Origin: CALOAD01 sp942491415 | GTDB lineage: Bacteria; Cyanobacteriota; Vampirovibrionia; Gastranaerophilales; CALOAD01 | Length of the DNA stretch: 64,000 nucleotides | Assembly (NCBI GenBank): GCA_942491415.1 | Contig: CALOAD010000022.1 | Coordinates: 62,001-126,000, forward strand | Reading direction: 5' to 3' | Shown here: positions 26,200 to 35,257 of the stretch, in pieces | Numbering within the stretch: the stretch's first letter is position 1 | Layout of the letters: each line of letters begins with the position of its first letter | Program-made: the position numbers and the translations under genes | Notes under the pieces: generated by a model | What the model was told of the DNA's origin: nothing | Seen by the model: the letters and a program-made list of their open reading frames with translations, nothing else | Databases searched by the model: none

Positions 26200-26704
26200 A
26201 TCCGTACACACTCTCTCTTATAAACAAATTAATTATACGGATGTTTGTTTTTCTTTTCATAGGTCAGTTGTGATAGGTTATGTATTTATATTAATTATTT
26301 TGAATTGGAATTATGTTTTTCTCACTATTCTCTGTCATTTTTCATCATTTTTTTTGTTTGTATGTATTGCGTAACAGGGCAATGATTCGATACAGCCTAT
26401 TTGATTCCTGTTTTAATTGGTTTTGAAAAATTTATTTAATTAAACCTGCCCATAATAAAGGAGAAGGGGAGGCTCCTGTTGCTCCAATAATTGCGATGTC
26501 TCGTAATATCACCGATGGGAAAGTTGCATAAGTAACAGAATAATAACTACTTATTATTCTGTTACTGCGTTTGTAATAATATTTATTAAAGGATTTGTTG
26601 TTCCGGTTGCTGTTAAAACTGCACCCGGATTTATTATTATTTTAGAGTCAGAAGTTGAAAATAACAGTCTGAATAGATCAAGCAAAGATGATGATTTTGG
26701 GCTG
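26200..26704. other. Gene-poor stretch with a hairpin and possible gene remnant
   Basis: There is no convincing gene here. A 15-bp inverted repeat (AGTAACAGAATAATA, 26531-26545, with 26552-26566) lies in the middle. On the minus strand two open stretches occur in different frames. One, at 26554-26685 (43 codons from a TTG), reads ...IINPGAVLTATGTTNPL and stops inside the hairpin. The other ends at 26432 with GATGASPSPLLWAGLIK. The similar Ala-Thr-Gly wording suggests one decayed gene, but neither has an SD. The 5' leader of the PEP-CTERM gene occupies the first part. Confidence 0.4.
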
Positions 26705-27028
26705 TTATTCCTGATTTAAATCTTCAACAAAAGAAATTGCTTGAATTGCTACCTGTCTTCTTGTATCAGGTGAAGCGTGTCTTATTAGTTCTATAAAGAT
26801 TCTTACAACTTCGTCAAAGTCATACCATCTTCTTTTTTTTGATTCTCCCGTGGCAAGGTCAAAGACCTCATCAGCTATCATATCTGAGTAAGGAGGTTTA
26901 TTTATAATTTCTTCCATTAAATAGTTAGCTGTTTGTCTTTTTAGTTCTACGGGTAGATTTTCCAGTTTTTCAAAGCAACTACCCACTACAGGGTCTTCAT
27001 CGTACCATCTTTTAAAAGTTTCAGACAT
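26705..27028 (-). CDS. Conserved-looking hypothetical protein
   Basis: A 107-residue soluble, mostly helical, acidic protein with RWYDEDPVVG near the start and a second WYDFDEVV near residue 69. GGAGGC lies 6 bases before the ATG, and the coding pattern is normal. I do not recognise the family; it looks like a small cytosolic regulator or structural protein. Confidence 0.7.
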   Translation of the reverse strand: MSETFKRWYDEDPVVGSCFEKLENLPVELKRQTANYLMEEIINKPPYSDMIADEVFDLATGESKKRRWYDFDEVVRIFIELIRHASPDTRRQVAIQAISFVEDLNQE

Positions 27029-27134
27029 AAAAGCCTCCGTTTATTAAATCTGATATAAGTTTTATTTAATATTACAATCTTTTTGCTTGGGCGTAAAGTA
27101 TAATGAGAATATCTATATTTAGAAGGGTAATAAG

Positions 27135-27320
27135 ATGTATATTTTTGAATTAATTGCAAAGATAATAAAAAAACATCAAAATAAACCGATGAAAGAGTTC
27201 GAAGAATCACAAAATCAAGACTGTTGCGATCATATTTTTCTTCCTGTTGACAGTACAGCCGATTATTTAGCTTGCAATAAGTGTGGTTTTCTCATTAAAA
27301 ATAAAAACAAGAAGATTTAA
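27135..27320 (+). CDS. Small Cys-containing hypothetical protein
   Basis: A 61-residue protein with a hydrophobic-basic N-terminus and the pattern CCDH followed by CNKCG, which could form a small zinc ribbon (two Cys and His plus CxxC). GAAGGG lies before the ATG. The stop codon is part of the stem of the following terminator. Function unknown. Confidence 0.55.
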   Translation: MYIFELIAKIIKKHQNKPMKEFEESQNQDCCDHIFLPVDSTADYLACNKCGFLIKNKNKKI

Positions 27321-27337
27321 AACCGTCTTGTTTTTAT
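27301..27337. terminator. Bidirectional terminator between the small gene and rubredoxin
   Basis: Stem TAAAAACAAGA/TCTTGTTTTTA (27302-27312 and 27326-27336) flanked by A and T runs, so it can serve the gene on its left and the convergent rubredoxin gene. Confidence 0.7.
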
Positions 27338-27360
27338 TGAAGTCTTGTTAAAAATTATAT

Positions 27361-27525
27361 TTAACCATTATAAGACTCGAATTGATCTTTACCAACGCCA
27401 CAGATTGGACACACCCAGTCTTCAGGTAAATCTGTAAATGAAGTTCCTTCAGATATACCGTTATCGGCATCACCCATCGCCGGATCATAGACATAGCTGC
27501 ATACGATACAAATATATTTTTCCAT
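27361..27525 (-). CDS. Rubredoxin
   Basis: A complete 54-residue rubredoxin. It begins MEKYICIVCSYVYDP, with the first CxxC pair as C-I-V-C and the second as CPICG within DWVCPICGVGKDQFE. These four Cys bind one iron. Rubredoxins carry electrons in anaerobes, for example to rubrerythrin or superoxide reductase, neither of which is in this window. AGGAGA lies before the ATG. It is a single-gene unit. Confidence 0.95.
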   Translation of the reverse strand: MEKYICIVCSYVYDPAMGDADNGISEGTSFTDLPEDWVCPICGVGKDQFESYNG

Positions 27526-27870
27526 TTTAGTCTCCTTTTGATTTAAATATCCAAGTTTATTTTATAAAATTGTAGCAAAATTTATTTTAAATTATAAGTA
27601 GCTTTAGAAAAAATTAATCCTTTGGGCATGATTTTGAAATAATAGTATTATTTGAGTAAAGCTTTTCGATTAAATGATCCTGTTTTAGGGTACTTCCCAA
27701 ATTTTTATTTTTTAAACCCAATGTAACGGAATGTAAATAATATATACTAAGTATATAAAAAAATAGCATTATTTTGAGAAAGTTTGTTTTTAATAAGATA
27801 AGAGAGAGATAAAAAAAATTAAGAGATTAAGAGATTAAGAAGTTAATTAAACCATTAGGAGAGAGATAAA
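27526..27870. other. Intergenic stretch with repeats before a small gene
   Basis: No gene seen. It holds an inverted repeat TATATAC-TAA-GTATATA (27741-27757). It also holds three tandem TTAAGAGA-like repeats (about 27818-27842) and two near copies of AGAGAGATAAAA, the second of which serves as the ribosome-binding region of the gene at 27871. Confidence 0.5.
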
Positions 27871-28086
27871 ATGTTTGGAACACTTACAACACAGAAAAAA
27901 GATGCTAGAGGCAATAATCAGTACCTTTGTTCAAATGCGATTATTGATACTTACAAAAATACGAGTGCAAATATATTTAAGGCGATACAGAAAAAACCCA
28001 AGCAGTATAAAACCTTGACGGGGCTTCTTAATGAATGTCCGCTTGTAGGGAAAAATACTTACGGATTGAATAATTTGATCGCTTAG
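27871..28086 (+). CDS. Small hypothetical protein
   Basis: A 71-residue basic protein without signal peptide or membrane segment, starting MFGTLTTQKKDARGNNQY. AGGAGAG lies 7 bases before the ATG and a strong terminator follows, so it is expressed as a single unit. No family recognised. Confidence 0.55.
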   Translation: MFGTLTTQKKDARGNNQYLCSNAIIDTYKNTSANIFKAIQKKPKQYKTLTGLLNECPLVGKNTYGLNNLIA

Positions 28087-28111
28087 ATATGAAAAATAAA
28101 TTTAAAATTTA

Positions 28112-28148
28112 AAAAAGACAGGTTTTATTCTTAAGACCTGTCTTTTAG
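28112..28148. terminator. Bidirectional terminator
   Basis: Stem AAAAGACAGGT/ACCTGTCTTTT (28113-28123 and 28136-28146) with A and T runs on either side, between convergent genes: the small gene at 27871 and metF. Confidence 0.85.
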
Positions 28149-28151
28149 TTT

Positions 28152-29108
28152 TTAAACGCTTAGTTCTACACTTATGCTTTCAAGAATTTCACTAGCGGCA
28201 TAAGCTTTATTAAGGGTGTAAAAATGAAAGCCTTTAACTCCAAAGTCCAATAATTGCTGGCATTGGTAAACGGCAAATTCTATACCCATTTCTTTTACGG
28301 CATCAGGGTCGTTTTTATGTTTTTCAAGTCTATCTGATAATGCTGCCGGTATTTTTGAGCCACAAAGTTCTGTCATTCTTTGTATTTGAGAATAATTAGT
28401 AATTGGTAAAATACCAGGTATAATTGGCGTTTCAATCCCTGCTTGTTCTGTTTTTATCATAAAATTGAAAAAACTTGAGTTGTCATAAAATACTTGAGTT
28501 ATAACTGCATCAGCTCCGGCATCTGTTTTCTTTTTTAGGTTTTCAACATCTACATCAAGAGATACGCATTCTTGGTGACATTCAGGATATCCTGCAACAG
28601 CAATGGAGAGGTTTGTGTTTGATTTTACAAATTCAACAAGCTCATTTGCGTGACCAAAACCGTTTTTAGGTTTTATAAATGTTTTTTCTCCCTTGGGAGG
28701 GTCTCCTCTAAGGGCTAAGATATTTTTTATATCGTTTTTTTCAAATACTTTTATATAATCTAAAATTTCTTCACGATTAGAACCTACACAGGTAAAATGA
28801 GGCATAGGGTTTAATTTCAGTTCGTTTTTTATTTTTAATACAAGGTCTAAAGTTTTATCTTGAGTCGTTCCTCCAGCTCCGTAAGTGACTGAAACGTAAG
28901 CAGGATTGTATTTAGATAGGATTTTTAATTCATTTAAAAGAGCTTCATTTTTGGATTTTAGTTCTTCTCCTTCACCTTTTGGAGGGAAAATTTCAAATGA
29001 AATTATAGGTTTTTGCGTTAAAAAAGAATTTGCCTGTAGTTCATATTGTTTTTCCTTGTAGATTTCATTTAGTCTCATGATCTTTTTATACCTTAACTCG
29101 CTGAACAT
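28152..29108 (-). CDS. metF: Methylenetetrahydrofolate reductase
   Basis: A 318-residue flavoprotein that reduces 5,10-methylene-THF to 5-methyl-THF for methionine synthesis. Motifs are ISFEIFPPKGE near residue 35, VSVTYGAGGTT, the motif NILALRGDPPKG and TQVFYDN. The length fits the bacterial family. An internal ATG at 29078 is a possible alternative start, since the first ten residues are not conserved in type; the 29108 start lies 9 bases after the smpB stop, favouring coupling. No adjacent methionine synthase is seen. Confidence 0.93.
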   Translation of the reverse strand: MFSELRYKKIMRLNEIYKEKQYELQANSFLTQKPIISFEIFPPKGEGEELKSKNEALLNELKILSKYNPAYVSVTYGAGGTTQDKTLDLVLKIKNELKLNPMPHFTCVGSNREEILDYIKVFEKNDIKNILALRGDPPKGEKTFIKPKNGFGHANELVEFVKSNTNLSIAVAGYPECHQECVSLDVDVENLKKKTDAGADAVITQVFYDNSSFFNFMIKTEQAGIETPIIPGILPITNYSQIQRMTELCGSKIPAALSDRLEKHKNDPDAVKEMGIEFAVYQCQQLLDFGVKGFHFYTLNKAYAASEILESISVELSV

Positions 29109-29117
29109 CTTTTATTT

Positions 29118-29570
29118 TTAATATTTATTTTTCATTGCTCTTTCCATTTCACGTTTGGCAGATTTTTTAGCCAAATCAGAGCGTTTATCGTACAAATGTT
29201 TTCCTTTTCCAAGTCCTATTTCAAGCTTTGCCCAGCCCCCCATTAAAAAAAGCTCTAAAGGAACAATTGTGAGTCCTGATTCTTTTGTTTTTCCGATAAG
29301 TCTACTGATTTCTTTTTTTGTTAAAAGAAGTTTTCTTCTTCGCTCAGGTTCGTGATTATATCTATTGCCCATATCATAAGGGCTTATATGAGCTTTATAA
29401 AGCCAGAGCTCACCATTTTCTATTCTTGCAAAACTGTCTTTTAAATTGACTCGTCCTGCACGAATAGCTTTGATTTCGGTACCCGTAAGAACCATGCCGG
29501 CTACTATTTTTTCAGAAATAGTATAATCATGGTAGGCTTTCTTATTTTTTGTAATAATTTTTTTATTCAT
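29118..29570 (-). CDS. smpB: SsrA-binding protein SmpB
   Basis: A 150-residue partner of tmRNA in ribosome rescue. It shows GTEIKAIRAGRVNLKDSFARI, LWLYKAHISPYDMGNRYNHEP, RKLLLTKKEI and KLEIGLGKGKHLYDKR, with the usual basic tail. No tmRNA gene was seen next to it. It is followed closely by metF on the same strand. Confidence 0.96.
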   Translation of the reverse strand: MNKKIITKNKKAYHDYTISEKIVAGMVLTGTEIKAIRAGRVNLKDSFARIENGELWLYKAHISPYDMGNRYNHEPERRRKLLLTKKEISRLIGKTKESGLTIVPLELFLMGGWAKLEIGLGKGKHLYDKRSDLAKKSAKREMERAMKNKY

Positions 29571-29667
29571 TTGTTTTTATCTACTAAAACTTTTTTCTTT
29601 TTTTATTATATACTAGAGTATCGTTGTTTACAAAGATAATGCATTTTTTAAAAAATCGAGGGTGAAA

Positions 29668-30120
29668 GTGAAAGGCGAATTAAGCAATTGTAAAACCTGT
29701 GGAGCAGTATTTTTAAAGAAAAATAGAGATGTTTGTAATGATTGTGTTCAAAAAGAACTGGTAAAAATTGAAAGTATAAAAAATTTCATAGATCAATCTT
29801 ATCTAGAGAATGTATCTTTAGAGCAGATTAATTTGGAAACTCAAATTGAAATAAAACAAATAGAAGACTTTTTAAAAAGAGGTAAATTATTAGGCTACCT
29901 GGATAAAATAGGTATTAATTGTAAAATTTGTAAGAAGTTTATACCTTATGGGCAAGGAACAAAAAAACAGTTTGTTTGTGAAAAATGTTCAACCGATTTA
30001 AAAGATACTTTTGAGATAAAAGAAAATAAAACAAAATTGCTGCAGTGTTCAAAAAAAAACTCCGGTAAATCTAATAATTCTAATTGTGCAAAATATGGTT
30101 TCAAAAAAAGTTACGATTAA
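29668..30120 (+). CDS. YvyF-like flagellar operon protein (Zn-ribbon plus helix-turn-helix)
   Basis: A 150-residue protein. The first 30 residues form a Cys4 zinc ribbon (CKTCGAVF...DVCNDC). A helical segment then resembles the TIGR03826/YvyF flagellar family (IKNFIDQSYLENVSLEQI...IEDFLKRGKLLGYL). A second Cys4 cluster follows (CKICKKF...CEKCST). GTG 29668 is preferred, with GAGG 6 bases upstream; a GTG at 29662 is too close to it. The family is found in flagellar regulons and is thought to be regulatory. Flagellar export genes lie 5 kb away. Confidence 0.65.
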   Translation: MKGELSNCKTCGAVFLKKNRDVCNDCVQKELVKIESIKNFIDQSYLENVSLEQINLETQIEIKQIEDFLKRGKLLGYLDKIGINCKICKKFIPYGQGTKKQFVCEKCSTDLKDTFEIKENKTKLLQCSKKNSGKSNNSNCAKYGFKKSYD

Positions 30121-30182
30121 GTTGTTTTAATTGCTATAAGTTTATAAAATTGATTTGAATTAATTGAAAATTAGGTGTTTAA

Positions 30183-30893
30183 ATGTTTAATAATAAAAAA
30201 TTATCTAAAGGCTTGAGTTTACCGGAATTTTTACTGGCTATGGCAATAGTTGGTTTTTTATTTGTGGTTGTTGTTATTCCCGGTATTGAAACTACAATGG
30301 AAGTCAAAAACCGTAAGCTTTATACCGTAGCTGTAAAAATCATATCAGATATTATGAAAGAAGTTGCAGGCGATAATAGCAGTTCTTTACCTACGAGTGG
30401 TTTGCCCGGACAAGTAGGAAATAAAGTTAATATTATAGGCTCAATTTCTACAACTTCAAATGAAGGTACTAATTCACCTAATATGGTTTTGTCTAATAGA
30501 ATGAGAATCTATAATTTAAATGCGACTTCTTATCCTCAAACTATAAGAGTTGATGTTGATGGACTTAAAAACGGTGAATCTACAGGAGTAGGGCCTGCAA
30601 GTGCAAATATATATGATATTAAAATTAATCAAGATGGAACAGTAGAGCCTACAGGATCTCCTGAAGAAGATTGGGTTTATTGTTATGCCCATTTAATGCT
30701 TGTAACTTCAGGAGAGGAGGCAAATGTAGCTACTATTGTTGCAAATAATACTTCTATGAATAGTACACAAGCTACAACTCTTGTTAATAATTTACCCGGT
30801 CTTGCTGTAGAAAATGTAACTTTTCGCGATGCAAAACAGTTAAAAGATGCTATAGGTGCTAAAGGTTTTTTGATAATTCAATATTATGATTAG
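30183..30893 (+). CDS. Type IV pilin-like/pseudopilin protein
   Basis: A 236-residue protein with a class III prepilin signal: a short basic leader, then KG|LSLPEFLLAMAIVGFLF, with Gly before the cut, Glu at +5 and a 20-residue hydrophobic helix. The remainder is a periplasmic globular domain with low Cys content. It would be cut by a prepilin peptidase and join a type IV pilus or type II secretion pseudopilus. No other pilus genes are adjacent. Confidence 0.85.
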   Translation: MFNNKKLSKGLSLPEFLLAMAIVGFLFVVVVIPGIETTMEVKNRKLYTVAVKIISDIMKEVAGDNSSSLPTSGLPGQVGNKVNIIGSISTTSNEGTNSPNMVLSNRMRIYNLNATSYPQTIRVDVDGLKNGESTGVGPASANIYDIKINQDGTVEPTGSPEEDWVYCYAHLMLVTSGEEANVATIVANNTSMNSTQATTLVNNLPGLAVENVTFRDAKQLKDAIGAKGFLIIQYYD

Positions 30894-30917
30894 AACGTTA
30901 TTGAGCTGGATTTTAAT

Positions 30918-32090
30918 ATGTTAAATTCTCAAAATAAAAAGATGTATTTATATCTTCTTATTATGACGGTACTTGTTGCTTTTGGCTTTCAGGGTTGGCG
31001 AAGTTTGTTTAATAATTTTGCCGTTGAGGATATCGGAATTACAGGACAACAAATGGGTGTAATTCAAAGCGTTAGAGAGATCCCAGGTTTTTTAGCGCTT
31101 TTGGTGGTTTATTTATTAATGATTATAAAAGAACATCGCTTAGCTGCTTTATCATTATTGATATTAGGCTTGGGTATAGGAATAACAGGTGTTTTGAGTA
31201 GTTATTCGGGTTTGGTGATATCTACTATTATTATGTCTTTTGGTTTTCATTATTATGAAACGTTAAATCAATCGCTTTCATTGCAATATTTTAGCAAGGC
31301 TTCAGCCCCTATTTTGCTTGCAAAATTAAAAGTAGCAGCTTCTATAACCAATATAGCAGTGGGAGGAGCGATATTTTTTATTGCAAAATATTTAAGTTTT
31401 ACACAAATATTTTTAGTTTTTGGTTTGGTTGTTTGCGCAGGAGCTATTTGGTGTTTATCCCAAAATCCAACCTCTGTCAACATGCCGGTACAACACAAAA
31501 AAATGATTTTCAGAAAAAAATATTGGCTTTTTTATGTTTTAACGTTGTTGTCAGGAGCCAGAAGGCAAATTTTCATTGCTTTTGCAGTGTTTTTGCTTGT
31601 GAAAAAATTTAATTTTTCGATTCAAGAAATCACTGTTTTATTTGTATTTAATAACATAGTAAATTATTTTGTACTTCCTTATGTCGGTAAGCTTATAAAC
31701 TTGAAGGGAGAGCGTTTTGTGCTTTCAATAGAGTATTTAAGCCTCGTGTTGGTATTTTTGACATATGCTTTTACTTCATCAAAAGCTATAGCAGGTATTG
31801 CATATGTGTTTGATCATATTGTTTTTGGTTTTGCTATTGCAATAAAATCATATTTTCAAAAAATTGCAGATCCTGCTGATATTTCTCCAAGCATGGCTGT
31901 TGGATTCACCATTAATCATTTGGTAGCGGTGATTTTGCCTTTTGCGGGCGGGTTACTTTGGATGATTGATTATAAAATTCCTTTTTTCGTGGGTGTTGCG
32001 CTTAGCATTTGCTCTTTAGTGTTTGTTCAATTTATAAAAATCACTCCGGAACAGTATCAAGAAATGATTTTAGAACCTTCTAAAATTTAA
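30918..32090 (+). CDS. Major facilitator superfamily transporter
   Basis: A 390-residue protein with 12 predicted helices and an MFS layout, including a central basic loop (QHKKMIFRKKYW, near 193-204). Motif RSLFNNFAVEDIGITGQQMG at the start resembles MFS proteins of unknown substrate. It ends convergent with the next gene, overlapping by 4 bases. Substrate unknown. Confidence 0.75.
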   Translation: MLNSQNKKMYLYLLIMTVLVAFGFQGWRSLFNNFAVEDIGITGQQMGVIQSVREIPGFLALLVVYLLMIIKEHRLAALSLLILGLGIGITGVLSSYSGLVISTIIMSFGFHYYETLNQSLSLQYFSKASAPILLAKLKVAASITNIAVGGAIFFIAKYLSFTQIFLVFGLVVCAGAIWCLSQNPTSVNMPVQHKKMIFRKKYWLFYVLTLLSGARRQIFIAFAVFLLVKKFNFSIQEITVLFVFNNIVNYFVLPYVGKLINLKGERFVLSIEYLSLVLVFLTYAFTSSKAIAGIAYVFDHIVFGFAIAIKSYFQKIADPADISPSMAVGFTINHLVAVILPFAGGLLWMIDYKIPFFVGVALSICSLVFVQFIKITPEQYQEMILEPSKI

Positions 32091-33034
32091 TTCTCCGCAG
32101 AAGTATTTTTAGTTGTTTTGGGTATAGGCAGGTCTATTCCTGTCATTTGTTTCATCTGTTTTTGGTCAACTTTAGGGAATGTAAAAGAAGCTGTGACCAT
32201 TGTTAGGGATAAAATTATCATAGCCGCTACTATTGTTATATTATGGTTTCTTGTTTTTATATTGGGTTCTTGGTATTCAAAAGATCCTTCTATCCTGGCT
32301 AAAGAGATTTTATAAGACTGAGCGAAAAGGTAGGTAGATGCAAAAAATAAAAAATAATTTATAACAACGAAAAAAGAACTAATTGAAAGGAAAAAAGGCT
32401 TATTTATCCAAAAAATTGATAGTTGTAAGAAATTTTGTTCTGACATTGCAAATATACCAAAAATTATCAAAATGGGAATAAAAGAGTTTTTTGCGTTGAA
32501 AAATAATTTAGCATTTCTTTTGAAATTAAAGATGTCTCTAAATTTGAGATTTTCACCGTAGGTAAGCTGCAAAAATTGCAATGAAACCCAGGAAAAAACG
32601 AATGCAGCTAAAAGACTTATAAGTAAAAATAAGTTGTTGAACATCTTCAGCGTTGCCATTTCAGATTTCCCGTATTTTGTGAATAAAGCAATCGCTAATA
32701 ATATTAAAGTTACAGATATAAAAATAATTGCAAAAATACAAAGAGTCATAAATATATATGAAAAACTTGCTGTGGCATAATTAAAGCCATGTTGGAAGAT
32801 TTTTTTTAGATGAAAATCAGGTAGTTTGTGAGCTTTTTCATTTAAAATATTATTGGTCAATAAAGCTGTATATCCAAATCCGAAAAGTGATGAGGGTACA
32901 TAAATCCAGTAATTTCCCGTAATACCCGAGAAAATTGTAGCAAATATACTGATGACGCATAAAACAATTAGCTTATTTGTCCATTTTTCATCTTGAAGGT
33001 AGTATGTGAAAGCTTTTTTAAAATCTATTTGCAT
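32087..33034 (-). CDS. DUF4013-like integral membrane protein
   Basis: A 315-residue membrane protein with 6-7 helices, starting MQIDFKKAFTYYLQDEKWTNK. The opening 'FKKAF-x-Y-x-x-x-D-x-x-W-x-x-K' is like the DUF4013 family. ATG 33034 is favoured over 33076, because AAAGG lies upstream and the family-like start follows. No function is known. Its stop overlaps that of the MFS gene by 4 bases. Confidence 0.65.
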   Translation of the reverse strand: MQIDFKKAFTYYLQDEKWTNKLIVLCVISIFATIFSGITGNYWIYVPSSLFGFGYTALLTNNILNEKAHKLPDFHLKKIFQHGFNYATASFSYIFMTLCIFAIIFISVTLILLAIALFTKYGKSEMATLKMFNNLFLLISLLAAFVFSWVSLQFLQLTYGENLKFRDIFNFKRNAKLFFNAKNSFIPILIIFGIFAMSEQNFLQLSIFWINKPFFLSISSFFVVINYFLFFASTYLFAQSYKISLARIEGSFEYQEPNIKTRNHNITIVAAMIILSLTMVTASFTFPKVDQKQMKQMTGIDLPIPKTTKNTSAEN

Positions 33035-33214
33035 TATCTTTAAACCTTTATTTAAGGACAGCGGAAAAAATAACAAGGGAAATGATGAATTTTGCTCATT
33101 ATTTTCTAGGCTGCTTTCTATAACCGAATTATTATAAGCACTAAAGGCTTATTTAGTTTTAGCACTTTATTGATAAAATAATTATACCAAAAAATAAAAA
33201 AGCTATTTACAAAA

Positions 33215-33241
33215 GCAAGGGTTGCAAATCGCAACCCTTGC
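33215..33241. terminator. Hairpin GCAAGGGTTGC
   Basis: Perfect 11-bp inverted repeat (33215-33225 and 33231-33241) with a 5-base loop. On the minus strand it is followed by a T-rich stretch and would end transcripts from the right. It lies in a 400-base stretch (33035-33445) that has no clear gene. A 25-codon minus-strand frame at 33262-33339 lacks an SD. Confidence 0.6.
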
Positions 33242-33399
33242 ACTGTTTGTGATGTTTTTAACTATGGAAGATTAACACTACTATTTTGTTGTAGTCCGCT
33301 ACTTTCAGAAAAATCACCTGCATTTATTCTTTCAGTCATATTGTGTTTTGGTCGATTAGTTTAAAACAATTGGAATGTTTTAACTTTTTAAAAAATAAA

Positions 33400-33420
33400 G
33401 ACGCAGAATTTCTCTGCGCC
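33400..33420 (-). terminator. Terminator of the ferredoxin gene
   Basis: Stem CGCAGA/TCTGCG (33402-33407, 33413-33418) followed on the minus strand by CTTTATTTTTT, 26 bases past the ferredoxin stop. Confidence 0.65.
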
Positions 33421-33445
33421 TTTGCTTTTTATTCATCAATTTTAT

Positions 33446-33625
33446 TTATTCATCAATTTCAATTACGTCTACAGGACAAGCTTCAGCTGCTGCAAAGCAA
33501 TCAGTTTCGTTACCCTCTATAGCTTCTTCGTTTATATGTGCAATATCTGTAACTTGAAAAATTTCGCTATTAATGGATTCACAAGCACCACATGCGATAC
33601 ACCCCGGTAAAATTCTTACTTTCAT
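33446..33625 (-). CDS. [4Fe-4S] ferredoxin
   Basis: A 59-residue acidic ferredoxin starting MKVRILPGCIACGACESIN. The cluster ligands are CIACGAC plus the distant CP in AAAEACPVDVIEIDE; the two remaining cysteines of a second cluster are absent, so it is a single-cluster type as in Thermotoga and Desulfovibrio ferredoxins. AAGGAG lies 6 bases before the ATG. It is a likely electron partner of the 2-oxoacid oxidoreductase at 61-63 kb. Confidence 0.93.
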   Translation of the reverse strand: MKVRILPGCIACGACESINSEIFQVTDIAHINEEAIEGNETDCFAAAEACPVDVIEIDE

Positions 33626-33768
33626 AGAAGACTCCTTAATAATATTTTTTTTAATATGTACCTCAACAACCTTTATACCAGAATCCTCGAAACTTAAAAT
33701 TCCGCTGTTGTATAATAATTTTTTTAAAAACTTACCTACTTGTTTAATACGATTGTCTAAAAATCTTT

Positions 33769-34116
33769 TTAACCAACCAATTGATCAAGTTTGTTTTTCT
33801 GTATTTTCATATTCAAGAATCTTTCACATTGCTTCAGTCTGTCGTAACCCAGCATGATACCCAAAATAAAATCCTGCTCTTGTGAAAGTTCATTTAATTT
33901 AGGATTATTAAAGCTTTTTACTACGTCAATACAATATTTATGACCAAAATAAATATTTATTTTATTTTGTGAAATTTCGTGGATTAAATAAGAAATATTT
34001 TCTTTTTTCAGTCGGTTTATAATTTTCTCTTTTAACTCAGCTTTTTCAGTGCACAAAACAAGGTTTCTAAGCCCTTTTTGATATTCATAAATATGATGAT
34101 AAAAAACATGCAGCAT
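33769..34116 (-). CDS. DUF2023 family protein
   Basis: A 115-residue cytosolic protein whose start, MLHVFYHHIYEYQKGLRNLVL, matches the DUF2023 family (typical form VFxHHIYEFxKGxRxLxL). KINIYFGHKYC follows in the centre. The family is of unknown function. Single-gene unit. Confidence 0.75.
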   Translation of the reverse strand: MLHVFYHHIYEYQKGLRNLVLCTEKAELKEKIINRLKKENISYLIHEISQNKINIYFGHKYCIDVVKSFNNPKLNELSQEQDFILGIMLGYDRLKQCERFLNMKIQKNKLDQLVG

Positions 34117-34229
34117 ATTTTAGACCTGTCCATAAAAATTAATGCTAATAACATTGTAGCTTATTTTGTAATTCTTTTTTATAAAAAAAGAAAAATGTTC
34201 CAATATAGGCTTGCAGGAGCATTTTACTT

Positions 34230-35243
34230 GTGTTATATTCACAAAATAATTTGGGAAATTCTAAAGGTCTTATATTGTTGAATAAATTGCTTTTTAGACA
34301 TGCAAATAACTGCAAAGAGGCTTGTAAAAAGGTTTACAACTACGAATATTTTGGTGGGGTCACTCCTGAAGATTGGCAGCCATTAAAATCGGCTAATAAT
34401 AAGCCGATTATTCATCAAAATCCTCAAACCGGATATTATGGAGAGGCATTCACGGATGGTAAGACTGTTTTTATAGTATCTCGAGGAACAGAACCTTTTT
34501 CTTATTCTCCCGATGTTTATACAGATTTTCAAATGCTTCAGATGAAGGCACCAAATCAATTGGAAGATTTAAAGATTTTTCATGATCAATTGAAAAATCA
34601 AGGGCTTTTAAAAGGTAAAAAGCTTATTTTTACAGGGCATTCATTAGGTGGTTCATTGAGTCAATTAGGAGCAGCTATTTATAATGCTGAGGCTATCGCT
34701 TTTAGTCCTTATGGCACAAAGCCTTTAATGAAATCCTTAGGGGTTGATGAGAAAGTTCTTAAATCTAAAATTGTAAACTATACGGTGGATTGGGATGTTG
34801 TTGGAAACTCCGGAGACCAGCCCGGTTTGACGTTTTATATCCCGGGACCCGGCGCAAGGCTTTTTGATAAAGTTAAAAAAATATATAATTCACCTGTATC
34901 AACAGACCTTACTCAAAAATATTATGATGTTGTTGATCCACATATCTTGAGCAATTTTGACGGGTACTTATTAAATGCTCCGTTATTGGATTGGAGAATT
35001 TCCAAAACTCCATCTATCAGCACACAGGTGTTTAGAACTTTGGGTGAAAGTACTAGATCACTTATGGCAAAGTTATCGGGAGTTAATAAACCTCAAAACC
35101 CTACCGCTTTTGCAAGTTCAAAGATTTATTTTAATACTCCCGCTAAAATGAATGTAACTAAACCTATTCTTAAAAGACCTTTAAAACGAGTAAAAACTTT
35201 AAATACTTATTCTTCAAGTGTTTTAACAAATCTTTCGATATAA
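34230..35243 (+). CDS. Class 3 lipase-like alpha/beta hydrolase
   Basis: A 337-residue protein with the nucleophile elbow GHSLGG (Ser138 as numbered from the GTG). It also has the RGTE motif (85-88) that precedes it in class 3 lipases, and Asp and His candidates at DWDVVG and DPHILSN. There is no signal peptide. GTG 34230 has AGGAG 10 bases upstream; a TTG at 34275 with AAAGG is an alternative. The C-terminal 60 residues are basic and low in structure. It probably acts on lipids or esters; location unknown. Confidence 0.75.
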   Translation: MLYSQNNLGNSKGLILLNKLLFRHANNCKEACKKVYNYEYFGGVTPEDWQPLKSANNKPIIHQNPQTGYYGEAFTDGKTVFIVSRGTEPFSYSPDVYTDFQMLQMKAPNQLEDLKIFHDQLKNQGLLKGKKLIFTGHSLGGSLSQLGAAIYNAEAIAFSPYGTKPLMKSLGVDEKVLKSKIVNYTVDWDVVGNSGDQPGLTFYIPGPGARLFDKVKKIYNSPVSTDLTQKYYDVVDPHILSNFDGYLLNAPLLDWRISKTPSISTQVFRTLGESTRSLMAKLSGVNKPQNPTAFASSKIYFNTPAKMNVTKPILKRPLKRVKTLNTYSSSVLTNLSI

Positions 35244-35257
35244 ATTTAAATAGTTTT

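Noticed and set aside
33262..33339. 25-codon minus-strand peptide near the ferredoxin gene
   Set aside because: It has a start and a hairpin downstream but no SD and no recognisable sequence; too short to support.
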